Source of the DNA: Primula veris
Taxonomy: Eukaryota > Streptophyta > Magnoliopsida > Ericales > Primulaceae
Length of the DNA: 64,000 bases
Direction of reading: 5' to 3'
NCBI GenBank assembly: GCA_963682055.1
Contig: OY821741.1
Location: 24,002,711 to 24,066,710 of the forward strand
The position numbers and the translations under genes are program-made. The notes beneath the pieces are model-generated. The model did not search any database. It was not told the origin of the DNA and saw only the letters and a program-made list of their open reading frames with translations. This document shows, piece after piece, positions 11,183-23,118 of this stretch (the stretch's first letter is position 1; each line of letters starts with the position of its first letter).

Positions 11183-13161
11183 AGGAGAAAAGAAGGGATA
11201 ACATGCAAAAGACCGAAGTTATGGTCGTTTTGCAATTGTTCAAATATTACTATACAGGATCAGTGGCTATCACGCCTAACCGTTCATAAAACTCTGAGCA
11301 TAGTTGTCGTTTTTCAATGGAGTGGACGAGAAAAGAAGCGATAACTTGTAAAAAACCTAATTGGTGTTTGTTTTGCAATTGATCTAATATTACTATACGG
11401 AAAGGCTATCACGCCTAACCGGTAATAAGACTAGCATTGTTATCATTTTTTAATGGAATGGACGAGAAAAGAAAGGATAATTTCCAAAATACCGATGTAG
11501 TGGTCGTTTTGCAATTGCTCAAATATTAGTATATTACCATACGGGATAAGAGATTCTCACGCCTAACCGTTCGTAAGAACCTGAGCATAGTTATCATTTT
11601 TCAATAGTATAGGATAAAATGAAAGGATAACTTCCAAAATTCCGAAGTTATGGTCGTTTTGCAATTGCTCAAATCTTACTATACGGGATCGGAAGATATC
11701 ACGCCTAACCCTGCATAAGACTCGAGTATAATTATCCTTTTTCAATGAAGTGGACAAGAAAAGAAAGGAATAGCTGGCAAAAAATCAAATTTAAGCTTGT
11801 TTTGCAATTGCTCAAATATTATTATACGGGATCAGAGGTATCATGCATAACTGTTCATAAAACTACAAGCATAGTTATCATTTTTCAATGGATGGTAGGA
11901 GAAAGGAAGGGATAACTTACAAAATCTTTTTGCAATTGTACAAATCTTACTATACGGGATCAGAGGCTATCATGCCTAACCCATCATAAGACTCGAGCAT
12001 ATTTATCATTTTTCAGTAAAGTGGACGAGAAAAGAAAGAGATAACTTGCAAAAGACCGATGTTTAGGTCATTTTGCAATTGCTAAAATCTTACTATTCGG
12101 GATGAGAGGCTATCACACCTAACCGTTCATAAGACTCTAAGCATAGTTATCATTTTTCAATGTACACGAGAAAGGAAGCGACAACTCGCAAAATACCGAA
12201 TTTATTATGACGGGATCAGAGACTATCACGCCTAAATGTTCATAAAACTCTGAGCATAGTTATCGGTTTTCAATGAAGTACACGAGAAAGAAAGGGATAA
12301 CTTGCAAAACACCGAAGATATGGTCGTTTTGCAATTGCTCAAATATTACAATACGGGATCAAAGGCTATCACACCTAACCGGTCATAAGTTATCATTTTT
12401 CAATAGTGTAGAAGAAAAGAAGGGATAACTTGTAAAATACCGAAATTATGCTCGTTTTGCAATTGCTTAAATCTTACTATACAGGATCAGAGGCTATCAT
12501 GCCTATCTCTTCTTAAGTTGTCATTTTTCAATAGAATGTAACAGAAATGAAGGGATAACTTGCAAAATACCGAAATTATGATCGTTTTGCAATTGCTCAA
12601 ATATTACTATACGTGATGAGAGGCTACCACGCCTAACCATTCATATAACTCTGAGAATAGCTATCGTTTTTTAATGGGGTGGATGAGAAAAGTAGCGATA
12701 ACTTGTGAAAGAACTAATTGGTGTTCGTTTTGCAATTGAACTAATATTACTTTACGGAATCAAAGGCAATCACGCTTAACCGGTCATAAGACTAGAGCAT
12801 TGTTAACATTTTTTTAATGGAATGGACGAGAAAAGAAAGGATAACTTGCAAAAAACCGAAGTGGTGGTCCTTTTGCAATTGCTCAAATATTAGTATATTA
12901 TTATACGGGATCAGAGACTCACGCCTAACCGTTCCTAATACTCTGAGCTTGTGAAAGTCCGAAGTTATGGTCGTTTTGCAATTGCTCAAATCTTACTATA
13001 CGTGATCAGATGCTATCACGCCTAACCTTGCATAAGACTTGAGTATAGTTATCATTTTTTTAATGGAGTGGACGAGAAATAAAAGGAATAACTTGCAAAA
13101 GACCAAAGTTAAGTTTGTTTTGCAATTGCTCAAATATTACTATACGAGATCAAAGGCTGTC

Positions 13162-13270
13162 TGTAGAAGCCCGTCTATTCTCCACTAAAAGCCTATTAGT
13201 AAGGAAGGAGAGGGGCCTATATTAAGACCCGGCTTTGATAATGCTCAAGTGATGTGGGACAATTCCAACA
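13162..13270 (-). repeat. TRIM 3' LTR
   Basis: 109 bp, ending in TGTTGG at its 5' edge on the minus strand, next to the polypurine tract. I count about 13 substitutions and one indel against the other LTR (about 12 percent); most are transitions, as expected from decay of methylated cytosines. Confidence 0.9.
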
Positions 13271-13380
13271 CTCCCCCTCACTCGTGCGTTGGTCAATTTC
13301 CGAGAAGCCCAACGAGTGAAATCAAAATCAGATGGAGTAGGCCCATCATACTTATAACTTGGCTAGGCATTCGATGGTCC

Positions 13381-13392
13381 GCTCTGATACCA
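13381..13392 (-). other. TRIM primer-binding site (initiator tRNA-Met type)
   Basis: The minus strand reads TGGTATCAGAGC, the common plant primer-binding site for tRNA-iMet, with no gap to the LTR. Confidence 0.9.
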
Positions 13393-13502
13393 TGTAGAAA
13401 CTCGTCCATTCCCCACTAAAAGGCCTATTAGTAAGGAAGGAATGGAGCATATATTAATACTCGACTTTGATAATGCTCAAGTGATGTGAGACAATTCCAA
13501 TA
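13393..13502 (-). repeat. TRIM 5' LTR
   Basis: 110 bp. The outermost bases on the minus strand now read TATTGG instead of TGTTGG, a single C-to-T change on the plus strand. It ends TTCTACA directly before the primer-binding site. Confidence 0.9.
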
Positions 13503-13969
13503 CTATCATGCATAACCGCTCATAATACCCTAATCATAGCAATCATTTTCAATGGAGTGTAGGAGAAAGAAAAGGATAACTTACAAAAGACCAAAGTTAT
13601 GGTCGTTTTGCAATTGCTCAAATCTTACAATATGGGATCAGAGGTTATCACGCCTAACCATTCATAAGACTCAACCATAGTTATCATTTTTCAATAATTT
13701 GGATGAGAAAAAAAGGGATAACTTGCAAGTGGTCAAATATTACTATACGGGATAAGAGTCTATCACGCCTAACCCTAAATAAGTTATCATTTTTCAATAG
13801 TGTAAAAGAAAAGAAGGGATAACTTGCAAAAGACTAAAGTTATGGTCGTTTTGCAATTGCTCAAATCATACTATACGGGATCACATGCTATCACACGCCT
13901 AAACCTCATAAGAATTGAGCATTTAATAAGTTTTTAAGGATTGGAAGAAAAAGGAATTAATAACTTGCA

Positions 13970-15009
13970 AAATCTCATAATGTAGGATTAAAGGCCATCA
14001 CAGCTCAAACCCTTAATAAGATTCCTACATTGTTCATAGGAATGAGAAAGAAGTGAACATGTTCAATATCAATGCCAAAAATCTCATTAAATAAGATTAA
14101 AGGCCATCACAGCCCAAACCTTTGATAAGACTCTGACATTGTTCAAGTGAATGAAGGAGAAAGCAAGTGAGCATGTTCAAGATCGATGTTGAAAATCTCA
14201 TTAACTAGGATTAAAAGCCATCACAAACCAAATCCTTAATAAGATTCCTATATTGTTGAAAGGGAGGAGAAAACAAATGAGCGTGTTCAAGATCGATGCC
14301 GAAAATCTCATTAAATGGGATTAAAGGCCATCACAGCCCAAACCCTTGATAAGACTAACATTGTTCAGTTGAATGAACGAGAAAGCAACTGAGCATGTTC
14401 AAGATCGATGTCGAAAATCTCATTAAGTAGGATTATAGGCCATCACAGCCCAAATACATAATAAGATTCCTACATTGTTCAAAGGGATGAGAAATGTAGT
14501 GAGCAAGTTCAAATGCCGAAAGTCTCATTAAATAGGATTAAAAGCCATCACAGCCCAAACCCTTGATAAGACTCTGACATTGAGTTTTTGAATGAAGGAG
14601 AAAGCAAGTGAGCATGTTTAAGATCGATGTCGAAAATCTCATTAAGTAGGATTAAAGGCCATCACGACCCAAATACTTAATAAGATTACTACATTGTTCA
14701 AACGGATGAGAAAGGAAGTGAGCATGTTCAAATGCCGAAAGTCTCACTAAATACGATTAAAGGCCATCACAGCCCAAACCCTCGATAAGACTATGACATA
14801 GAGCAATCGAATGAAGGAGAAAGGAAGTGAGCATGTTCAAGATCGATGTCGAAAATCTCATTAAGTAGGATTAAACGCCATCACGACCCAAATACTTAAT
14901 AAGATTCCTACATTGTTCAGAGGGATGAGAAAGGAAGTGAGCATGTTCACATGCCGAAAGTCCCACTAAATACGATTAAAGGCCATCACAGCCCAAATCC
15001 TTAATAAGA
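13970..15009. repeat. Divergent left edge of the dimer array
   Basis: A- and B-type monomers already alternate here but differ from the interior by many changes, for example CTTTGATAAGACTCTG and ATGAAGGAGAAAGC in A, and AAGTGAACATGTTCAATATC in B. The earliest B monomers (to about 14320) still carry the GATCGATGCC block that later B monomers lack. Less homogenised edges are usual for satellites. Confidence 0.85.
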
Positions 15010-18000
15010 CTTTGACATTGAGCAGATGAATGAACAAGAAAGCAAGTCAGCATGTTCAAGATCGATGTCGAAAATCTCATTAAATAGTATTAAAGGCCAA
15101 CACAGCCCAAATACTTAATAAGATTTCTACATTGTTCAAAGGGATGAGAAATGAAGTGAGTAAGTTTAAATGCCGAAAGTCTCATTAAATATGATTAAAG
15201 GCCATCACAGCCCAAACTCTTAATAAGACTCTGACATTGAGCAGTTGAATGAACGAGAAAGCAACTGAGCATGTTCAAGATCGATGTCGAAAATCATATT
15301 AAGTAGGATTAAAGGCCATCATAGCCCAAATCCTTAATAAGATTCCTACATTGTTCAAAGGGATGAGAAATGAAGTGAGCAAGTTCAAATGCCGAAAGTC
15401 TCATTAAATAGGATTAAAGGCCATCACAGCCCAAACCCTTAATAAGACTCTGACATTGAGCAGTTGAATGAACGAGAAAGCAAGTGAGCATGTTCAAGAT
15501 TGATGTCGAAAATCTCATTAAGTAGGATTAAAGGCCATCACAGCCCAAATACTTAATAAGATTTCTACATTGTTCAAAGGGATGAGAAATGAAGTGAGTA
15601 AGTTTAAATGCCGAAAGTCTCATTAAATATGATTAAAGGCCATCACAGCCCAAACTCTTAATAAGACTCTGACATTGAGCAGTTGAATGAACGAGAAAGC
15701 AACTGAGCATGTTCAAGATCGATGTCGAAAATCATATTAAGTAGGATTAAAGGCCATCACAGCCCAAACCCTTAATAAGACTCTGACATTGAGCAGTTGA
15801 ATGAACGAGAAAGCAAGTGAGCATGCTCAAGATTGATGTCGAAAATCTCATTAAGTAGGATTAAAGGCCATCACAGCCGAAATCCTTAATAAGATTCCTA
15901 CATTGTTCAAAGGGATGAGAAATGAAGTGAGCAAGTTCAAATGCCGAAAGTCTCATTAAATACGATTAAAGGCCATCACAGCCCAAACCCTTAATAAGAC
16001 TCTGACATTGAGCAGTTGAATGAATGAGAAAGCAAGTGAGCATGTTCAAGCTCGATGTCGAAAATCTCATTAAGTAGGATTAAAGGCCATCACAGCCGAA
16101 ATACTTAATAAGATTCCTACATTGTTCAAAGGGATGAGAAATGAAGTGAGCAAGTTCAAATGTCGAAAGTCTCATTAAATACGATTAAAGGCCATCACAG
16201 CCCAAACCCTTAATAAGACTCTGACATTGAGCAGTTGAATGAATGAGAAAGCAAGTGAGCATGTTCAAGCTCGATGTCGAAAATCTCATTAAGTAGGATT
16301 AAAGGCCATCACAGCCCAAATCCTTAATAAGATTCCTACATTGTTCAAAGGGATGAGAAATGAAGTGAGCAAGTTCAAATGCCGAAAGTCTCAATAAATA
16401 GGATTAAAGGCCATCACAGCCCAAACCCTTAATAAGACTCTGACATTGAGCAGTTGAATGAACGAGAAAGCAAGTGAGCATGTTCAAGATTGATGTCGAA
16501 AATCTCATTAAGTAGGATTAAAGGCCATCACAGCCCAAATACTTAATAAGATTTCTACATTGTTCAAAGGGATGAGAAATGAAGTGAGCAAGTTTAAATG
16601 CCGAAAGTCTCATTAAATATGATTAAAGGCCATCACAGCCCAACCTCTTAATAAGACTCTGACATTGAGCAGTTGAATGAACGAGAAAGCAACTGAGCAT
16701 GTTCAAGATCGATGTCGAAAATCATATTAAGTAGGATTAAAGGCCATCATAGCCCAAATCCTTAATAAGATTCCTACATTGTTCAAAGGGATGAGAAATG
16801 AAAATGAGCAAGTTCAAATGCCGAAAGTCTCATTAAATAGGATTAAAGGCCATCACAGCCCAAATCCTTAATAAGACTTCGACATTGAGCAGATGAATGA
16901 ACGAGAAAGCAAGTCAGCATGTTCAAGATCGATGTCGAAAATCATATTAAGTAGTATTAAAGGCCAACAGCCCAAATACTTAATAAGATTTATAAATTGT
17001 TCAAAGGGATGAGAAATGAAGTGAGTAAGTTTAAATGCCGAAAGTCTCATTAAATATGATTAAAGGCCATCACAGCCCAAACTCTTAATAAGACTCTGAC
17101 ATTGAGCAGTTGAATGAACGAGAAAGCAACTGAGCATGTTCAAGATCGATGTCGAAAATCATATTAAGTAGGATTAAAGGCCATCATAGCCCAAATCCTT
17201 AATAAGATTCCTACATTGTTCAAAGGGATGAGAAATGAAGTGAGCAAGTTCAAATGCCGAAAGTCTCATTAAATAGGATTAAAGGCCATCACAGCCCAAA
17301 CCCTTAATAAGACTCTGACATTGAGCAGTTGAATGAACGAGAAAGCAAGTGAGCATGTTCAAGATTGATGTCGAAAATCTCATTAAGTAGGATTAAAGGC
17401 CATCACAGCCCAAATACTTAATAAGATTTCTACATTGTTCAAAGGGATGAGAAATGAAGTGAGTAAGTTTAAATGCCGAAAGTCTCATTAAATATGATTA
17501 AAGGCCATCACAGCCCAAACTCTTAATAAGACTCTGACATTGAGCAGTTGAATGAACGAGAAAGCAACTGAGCATGTTCAAGATCGATGTCGAAAATCAT
17601 ATTAAGTAGGATTAAAGGCCATCACAGCCCAAACCCTTAATAAGACTCTGACATTGAGCAGTTGAATGAACGAGAAAGCAAGTGAGCATGCTCAAGATTG
17701 ATGTCGAAAATCTCATTAAGTAGGATTAAAGGCCATCACAGCCGAAATCCTTAATAAGATTCCTACATTGTTCAAAGGGATGAGAAATGAAGTGAGCAAG
17801 TTCAAATGCCGAAAGTCTCATTAAATACGATTAAAGGCCATCACAGCCCAAACCCTTAATAAGACTCTGACATTGAGCAGTTGAATGAATGAGAAAGCAA
17901 GTGAGCATGTTCAAGCTCGATGTCGAAAATCTCATTAAGTAGGATTAAAGGCCATCACAGCCGAAATACTTAATAAGATTCCTACATTGTTCAAAGGGAT

Positions 18001-18738
18001 GAGAAATGAAGTGAGCAAGTTCAAATGTCGAAAGTCTCATTAAATACGATTAAAGGCCATCACAGCCCAAACCCTTAATAAGACTCTGACATTGAGCAGT
18101 TGAATGAATGAGAAAGCAAGTGAGCATGTTCAAGCTCGATGTCGAAAATCTCATTAAGTAGGATTAAAGGCCATCACAGCCCAAATCCTTAATAAGATTC
18201 CTACATTGTTCAAAGGGATGAGAAATGAAGTGAGCAAGTTCAAATGCCGAAAGTCTCAATAAATAGGATTAAAGGCCATCACAGCCCAAACCCTTAATAA
18301 GACTCTGACATTGAGCAGTTGAATGAACGAGAAAGCAAGTGAGCATGTTCAAGATTGATGTCGAAAATCTCATTAAGTAGGATTAAAGGCCATCACAGCC
18401 CAAATACTTAATAAGATTTCTACATTGTTCAAAGGGATGAGAAATGAAGTGAGCAAGTTTAAATGCCGAAAGTCTCATTAAATATGATTAAAGGCCATCA
18501 CAGCCCAACCTCTTAATAAGACTCTGACATTGAGCAGTTGAATGAACGAGAAAGCAACTGAGCATGTTCAAGATCGATGTCGAAAATCATATTAAGTAGG
18601 ATTAAAGGCCATCATAGCCCAAATCCTTAATAAGATTCCTACATTGTTCAAAGGGATGAGAAATGAAGTGAGCAAGTTCAAATGCCGAAAGTCTCATTAA
18701 ATAGGATTAAAGGCCATCACAGCCCAAATCCTTAATAA
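15010..18738. repeat. Tandem duplication of a 1865-bp block
   Basis: Marker GACTTxGACATTGAGCAGATG occurs at 15010, 16875 and 18739. Marker GCATGCTCAAG occurs at 15821 and 17686. The spacing is 1864-1865 bp, which is 8.5 dimers rather than a whole number, because each block contains one A-A junction (see findings). The two blocks are nearly identical; one visible difference is GAAATGAAAATGAGC near 16797 against GAAATGAAGTGAGC in the second copy. Confidence 0.85.
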
Positions 18739-21700
18739 GACTTCGACATTGAGCAGATGAATGAACGAGAAAGCAAGTCAGCATGTTCAAGATCGATGTC
18801 GAAAATCATATTAAGTAGTATTAAAGGCCAACACAGCCCAAATACTTAATAAGATTTATAAATTGTTCAAAGGGATGAGAAATGAAGTGAGTAAGTTTAA
18901 ATGCCGAAAGTCTCATTAAATATGATTAAAGGCCATCACAGCCCAAACTCTTAATAAGACTCTGACATTGAGCAGTTGAATGAACGAGAAAGCAACTGAG
19001 CATGTTCAAGATCGATGTCGAAAATCATATTAAGTAGGATTAAAGGCCATCATAGCCCAAATCCTTAATAAGATTCCTACATTGTTCAAAGGGATGAGAA
19101 ATGAAGTGAGCAAGTTCAAATGCCGAAACTCTCATTAAATAGGATTAAAGGCCATCACAGCCCAAACCCTTAATAAGACTCTGACATTGAGCAGTTGAAT
19201 GAACGAGAGAGCAAGTGAGCATGTTCAAGATTGATGTCGAAAATCTCATTAAGTAGGATTAAAGGCCATCACAGCCCAAATACTTAATAAGATTTCTACA
19301 TTGTTCAAAGGGATGAGAAATGAAGTGAGCAAGTTTAAATGCCGAAAGTCTCATTAAATATGATTAAAGGCCATCACAGCCCAAACTCTTAATAAGACTC
19401 TGACATTGAGCAGTTGAATGAACGAGAAAGCAACTGAGCATGTTCAAGATCGATGTCGAAAATCATATTAAGTAGGATTAAAGGCCATCATAGCCCAAAT
19501 CCTTAATAAGATTCCTACATTGTTCAAAGGGATGAGAAATGAAGTGAGCAAGTTCAAATGCCGAAAGTCTCATTAAATAGGATTAAAGGCCATCACAGCC
19601 CAAATCCTTAATAAGACTTTGACATTGAGCAGATGAATGAACAAGAAAGCAAGTCAGCATGTTCAAGATCGATGTCGAAAATCTCATTAAATAGTATTAA
19701 AGGCCAACACAGCCCAAATACTTAATAAGATTTCTACATTGTTCAAAGGGATGAGAAATGAAGTGAGTAAGTTTAAATGCCGAAAGTCTCATTAAATATG
19801 ATTAAAGGCCATCACAGCCCAAACTCTTAATAAGACTCTGACATTGAGCAGTTGAATGAACGAGAAAGCAACTGAGCATGTTCAAGATCGATGTCGAAAA
19901 TCATATTAAATAGGATTAAAGGCCATCATAGCCCAAATTCTTAATAAGATTCCTACATTGTTCAAAGGGATGAGAAATGAAGTGAGCAAGTTCAAATGCC
20001 GAAAGTCTCATTAAATAGGATTAAAGGCCATCACAGCCCAAACCCTTAATAAGACTCTGACATTGAGCAGTTGAATGAACGAGAAAGCAAGTGAGCATGT
20101 TCAAGATTGATGTCGAAAATCTCATTAAGTAGGATTAAAGGCCATCACAGCCCAAATACTTAATAAGATTTCTACATTGTTCAAAGGGATGAGAAATGAA
20201 GTGAGCAAGTTTAAATGCCGAAAGTCTCATTAAATATGATTAAAGGCAATCACAGCCCAAACTCTTAATAAGACTCTGACATTGAGCAGTTGAATGAACG
20301 AGAAAGCAACTGAGCATGTTCAAGATCGATGTCGAAAATCATATTAAGTAGGATTAAAGGCCATCATAGCCCAAATCCTTAATAAGATTCCTACATTGTT
20401 CAAAGGGATGAGAAATGAAGTGAGCAAGTTCAAATGCCGAAAGTCTCATTAAATAGGATTAAAGGCCATCACAGCCCAAACCCTTAATAAGACTCTGACA
20501 TTGAGCAGTTGAATGAACGAGAAAGCAAGTGAGCATGTTCAAGATTGATGTCGAAAATCTCATTAAGTAGGATTAAAGGCCATCACAGCCCAAATACTTA
20601 ATAAGATTTCTACATTGTTCAAAGGGATGAGAAATGAAGTGAGCAAGTTTAAATGCCGAAAGTCTCATTAAATATGATTAAAGGCCATCACAGCCCAAAC
20701 TCTTAATAAGACTCTGACATTGAGCAGTTGAATGAACGAGAAAGCAACTGAGCATGTTCAAGATCGATGTCGAAAATCATATTAAGTAGGATTAAAGGCC
20801 ATCATAGCCCAAATCCTTAATAAGATTCCTACATTGTTCAAAGGGATGAGAAATGAAGTGAGCAAGTTCAAATGCCGAAAGTCTCATTAAATAGGATTAA
20901 AGGCCATCACAGCCCAAATCCTTAATAAGACTTCGACATTGAGCAGATGAATGAACGAGAAAGCAAGTCAGCATGTTCAAGATCGATGTCGAAAATCATA
21001 TTAAGTAGTATTAAAGGCCAACACAGCCCAAATACTTAATAAGATTTATAAATTGTTCAAAGGGATGAGAAATGAAGTGAGTAAGTTTAAATGCCGAAAG
21101 TCTCATTAAATATGATTAAAGGCCATCACAGCCCAAACTCTTAATAAGACTCTGACATTGAGCAGTTGAATGAACGAGAAAGCAACTGAGCATGTTCAGG
21201 ATCGATGTCGAAAATCATATTAAGTAGGATTAAAGGCCATCATAGCCCAAATCCTTAATAAGATTCCTACATTGTTCAAAGGGATGAGAAATGAAGTGAG
21301 CAAGTTCAAATGCCGAAAGTCTCATTAAATAGGATTAAAGGCCATCACAGCCCAAACCCTTAATAAGACTCTGACATTGAGCAGTTGAATGAACGAGAGA
21401 GCAAGTGAGCATGTTCAAGATTGATGTCGAAAATCTCATTAAGTAGGATTAAAGGCCATCACAGCCCAAATACTTAATAAGATTTCTACATTGTTCAAAG
21501 GGATGAGAAATGAAGTGAGCAAGTTTAAATGCCGAAAGTCTCATTAAATATGATTAAAGGCCATCACAGCCCAAACTCTTAATAAGACTCTGACATTGAG
21601 CAGTTGAATGAACGAGAAAGCAACTGAGCATGTTCAAGATCGATGTCGAAAATCATATTAAGTAGGATTAAAGGCCATCATAGCCCAAATCCTTAATAAG

Positions 21701-23118
21701 ATTCCTACATTGTTCAAAGGGATGAGAAATGAAGTGAGCAAGTTCAAATGCCGAAAGTCTCATTAAATAGGATTAAAGGCCATCACAGCCCAAATCCTTA
21801 ATAAGACTTTGACATTGAGCAGATGAATGAACAAGAAAGCAAGTCAGCATGTTCAAGATCGATGTCGAAAATCTCATTAAATAGTATTAAAGGCCAACAC
21901 AGCCCAAATACTTAATAAGATTTCTACATTGTTCAAAGGGATGAGAAATGAAGTGAGTAAGTTTAAATGCCGAAAGTCTCATTAAATATGATTAAAGGCC
22001 ATCACAGCCCAAACTCTTAATAAGACTCTGACATTGAGCAGTTGAATGAACGAGAAAGCAACTGAGCATGTTCAAGATCGATGTCGAAAATCATATTAAG
22101 TAGGATTAAAGGCCATCATAGCCCAAATTCTTAATAAGATTCCTACATTGTTCAAAGGGATGAGAAATGAAGTGAGCAAGTTCAAATGCCGAAAGTCTCA
22201 TTAAATAGGATTAAAGTCCATCACAGCCCAAACCCTTAATAAGACTCTGACATTGAGCAGTTGAATGAACGAGAAAGCAAGTGAGCATGTTCAAGATTGA
22301 TGTCGAAAATCTCATTAAGTAGGATTAAAGGCCATCACAGCCCAAATACTTAATAAGATTTCTACATTGTTCAAAGGGATGAGAAATGAAGTGAGCAAGT
22401 TTAAATGCCGAAAGTCTCATTAAATATGATTAAAGGCAATCACAGCCCAAACTCTTAATAAGACTCTGACATTGAGCAGTTGAATGAACGAGAAAGCAAC
22501 TGAGCATGTTCAAGATCGATGTCGAAAATCATATTAAGTAGGATTAAAGGCCATCATAGCCCAAATCCTTAATAAGATTCCTACATTGTTCAAAGGGATG
22601 AGAAATGAAGTGAGCAAGTTCAAATGCCGAAAGTCTCATTAAATAGGATTAAAGGCCATCACAGCCCAAACCCTTAATAAGACTCTGACATTGAGCAGTT
22701 GAATGAACGAGAAAGCAAGTGAGCATGTTCAAGATTGATGTCGAAAATCTCATTAAGTAGGATTAAAGGCCATCACAGCCCAAATACTTAATAAGATTTC
22801 TACATTGTTCAAAGGGATGAGAAATGAAGTGAGCAAGTTTAAATGCCGAAAGTCTCTTTAAATATGATTAAAGGCCATCACAGCCCAAACTCTTAATAAG
22901 ACTCTGACATTGAGCAGTTGAATGAACGAGAAAGCAACTGAGCATGTTCAAGATCGATGTCGAAAATCATATTAAGTAGGATTAAAGGCCATCATAGCCC
23001 AAATCCTTAATAAGATTCCTACATTGTTCAAAGGGATGAGAAATGAAGTGAGTAAGTTCAAATGCCGAGAGTCTCATTAAATAGGATTAAAGGCCATCAC
23101 AGCCCAAATCCTTAATAA
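18739..23118. repeat. Tandem duplication of a 2190-bp block (10 dimers)
   Basis: GACTTxGACATTGAGCAGATG at 18739, 20929 and 23119, with intermediate copies at 19615 and 21805; GAACGAGAGAGCAAG at 19201 and 21391; and TTAAAGGCAATCACAG at about 20240 and 22430 all repeat at exactly 2190 bp. Shared private variants show that one block was copied as a unit. Confidence 0.88.
20229..20666. repeat. Example of the 438-bp higher-order repeat (A1-B1-A2-B2)
   Basis: ATTAAATATG starts at 20229 and again at 20667. Within the unit, A1 has AAACTCTTAATAAG and AAAATCATATTAAG; B1 has GCCATCATAGCCCAAATCC and GATTCCTAC; A2 has AAACCCTTAATAAG and CAAGATTGATGTCG; B2 has AAATACTTAATAAG, GATTTCTAC and AAGTTTAAATGCC. 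This four-monomer unit dominates about 15-29 kb and 60-64 kb. Confidence 0.88.

Larger units (their letters stand above)
13162..13502 (-). mobile_element. TRIM retrotransposon inserted in the satellite
   Basis: Two direct repeats of 109-110 bp (13162-13270 and 13393-13502) enclose only 122 bp. On the minus strand the 3' LTR reads TGTTGGAATTG...TTCTACA, with TG/CA ends. A primer-binding site TGGTATCAGAGC (13392-13381), complementary to the 3' part of initiator methionine tRNA, directly abuts the 5' LTR. A polypurine tract GAGGGGGAG (13279-13271) directly abuts the 3' LTR. The target duplication is CTGTC (13157-13161) and CTATC (13503-13507), one mismatch, and joining the flanks restores the satellite monomer. 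No coding capacity exists, so movement would have needed proteins from another element. Confidence 0.93.
11183..13970. repeat. Diverged satellite array, about 143-bp monomer
   Basis: The anchor TTTTGCAATTG recurs at 11228, 11371, 11507, 11657, 11800, about 11930, about 12071 and onwards to about 13852, usually 130-150 bp apart, giving about 17-18 monomers in one orientation. A typical unit runs ACTATACGGGATCAGAGGC, TATCACGCCTAACCGTTC, ATAAGACTCTGAGCATAG, TTATCATTTTTCAATGG, GACGAGAAAAGAAAGGATAAC and TTGCAAAAxACCGAAGTTATGG. Monomers differ by many substitutions and indels, and some have lost the GCAATTG block (near 12195 and 13727). The array is related to the dimeric satellite that follows. 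Minus-strand frames such as 11563-11757 and 12792-12989 are repeat shadows. Confidence 0.92.

Noticed and set aside
16868..17050. Minus-strand open frame within the satellite
   Set aside because: It is made of satellite monomers read antisense; most neighbouring copies have stops or shifts, and there is no domain.
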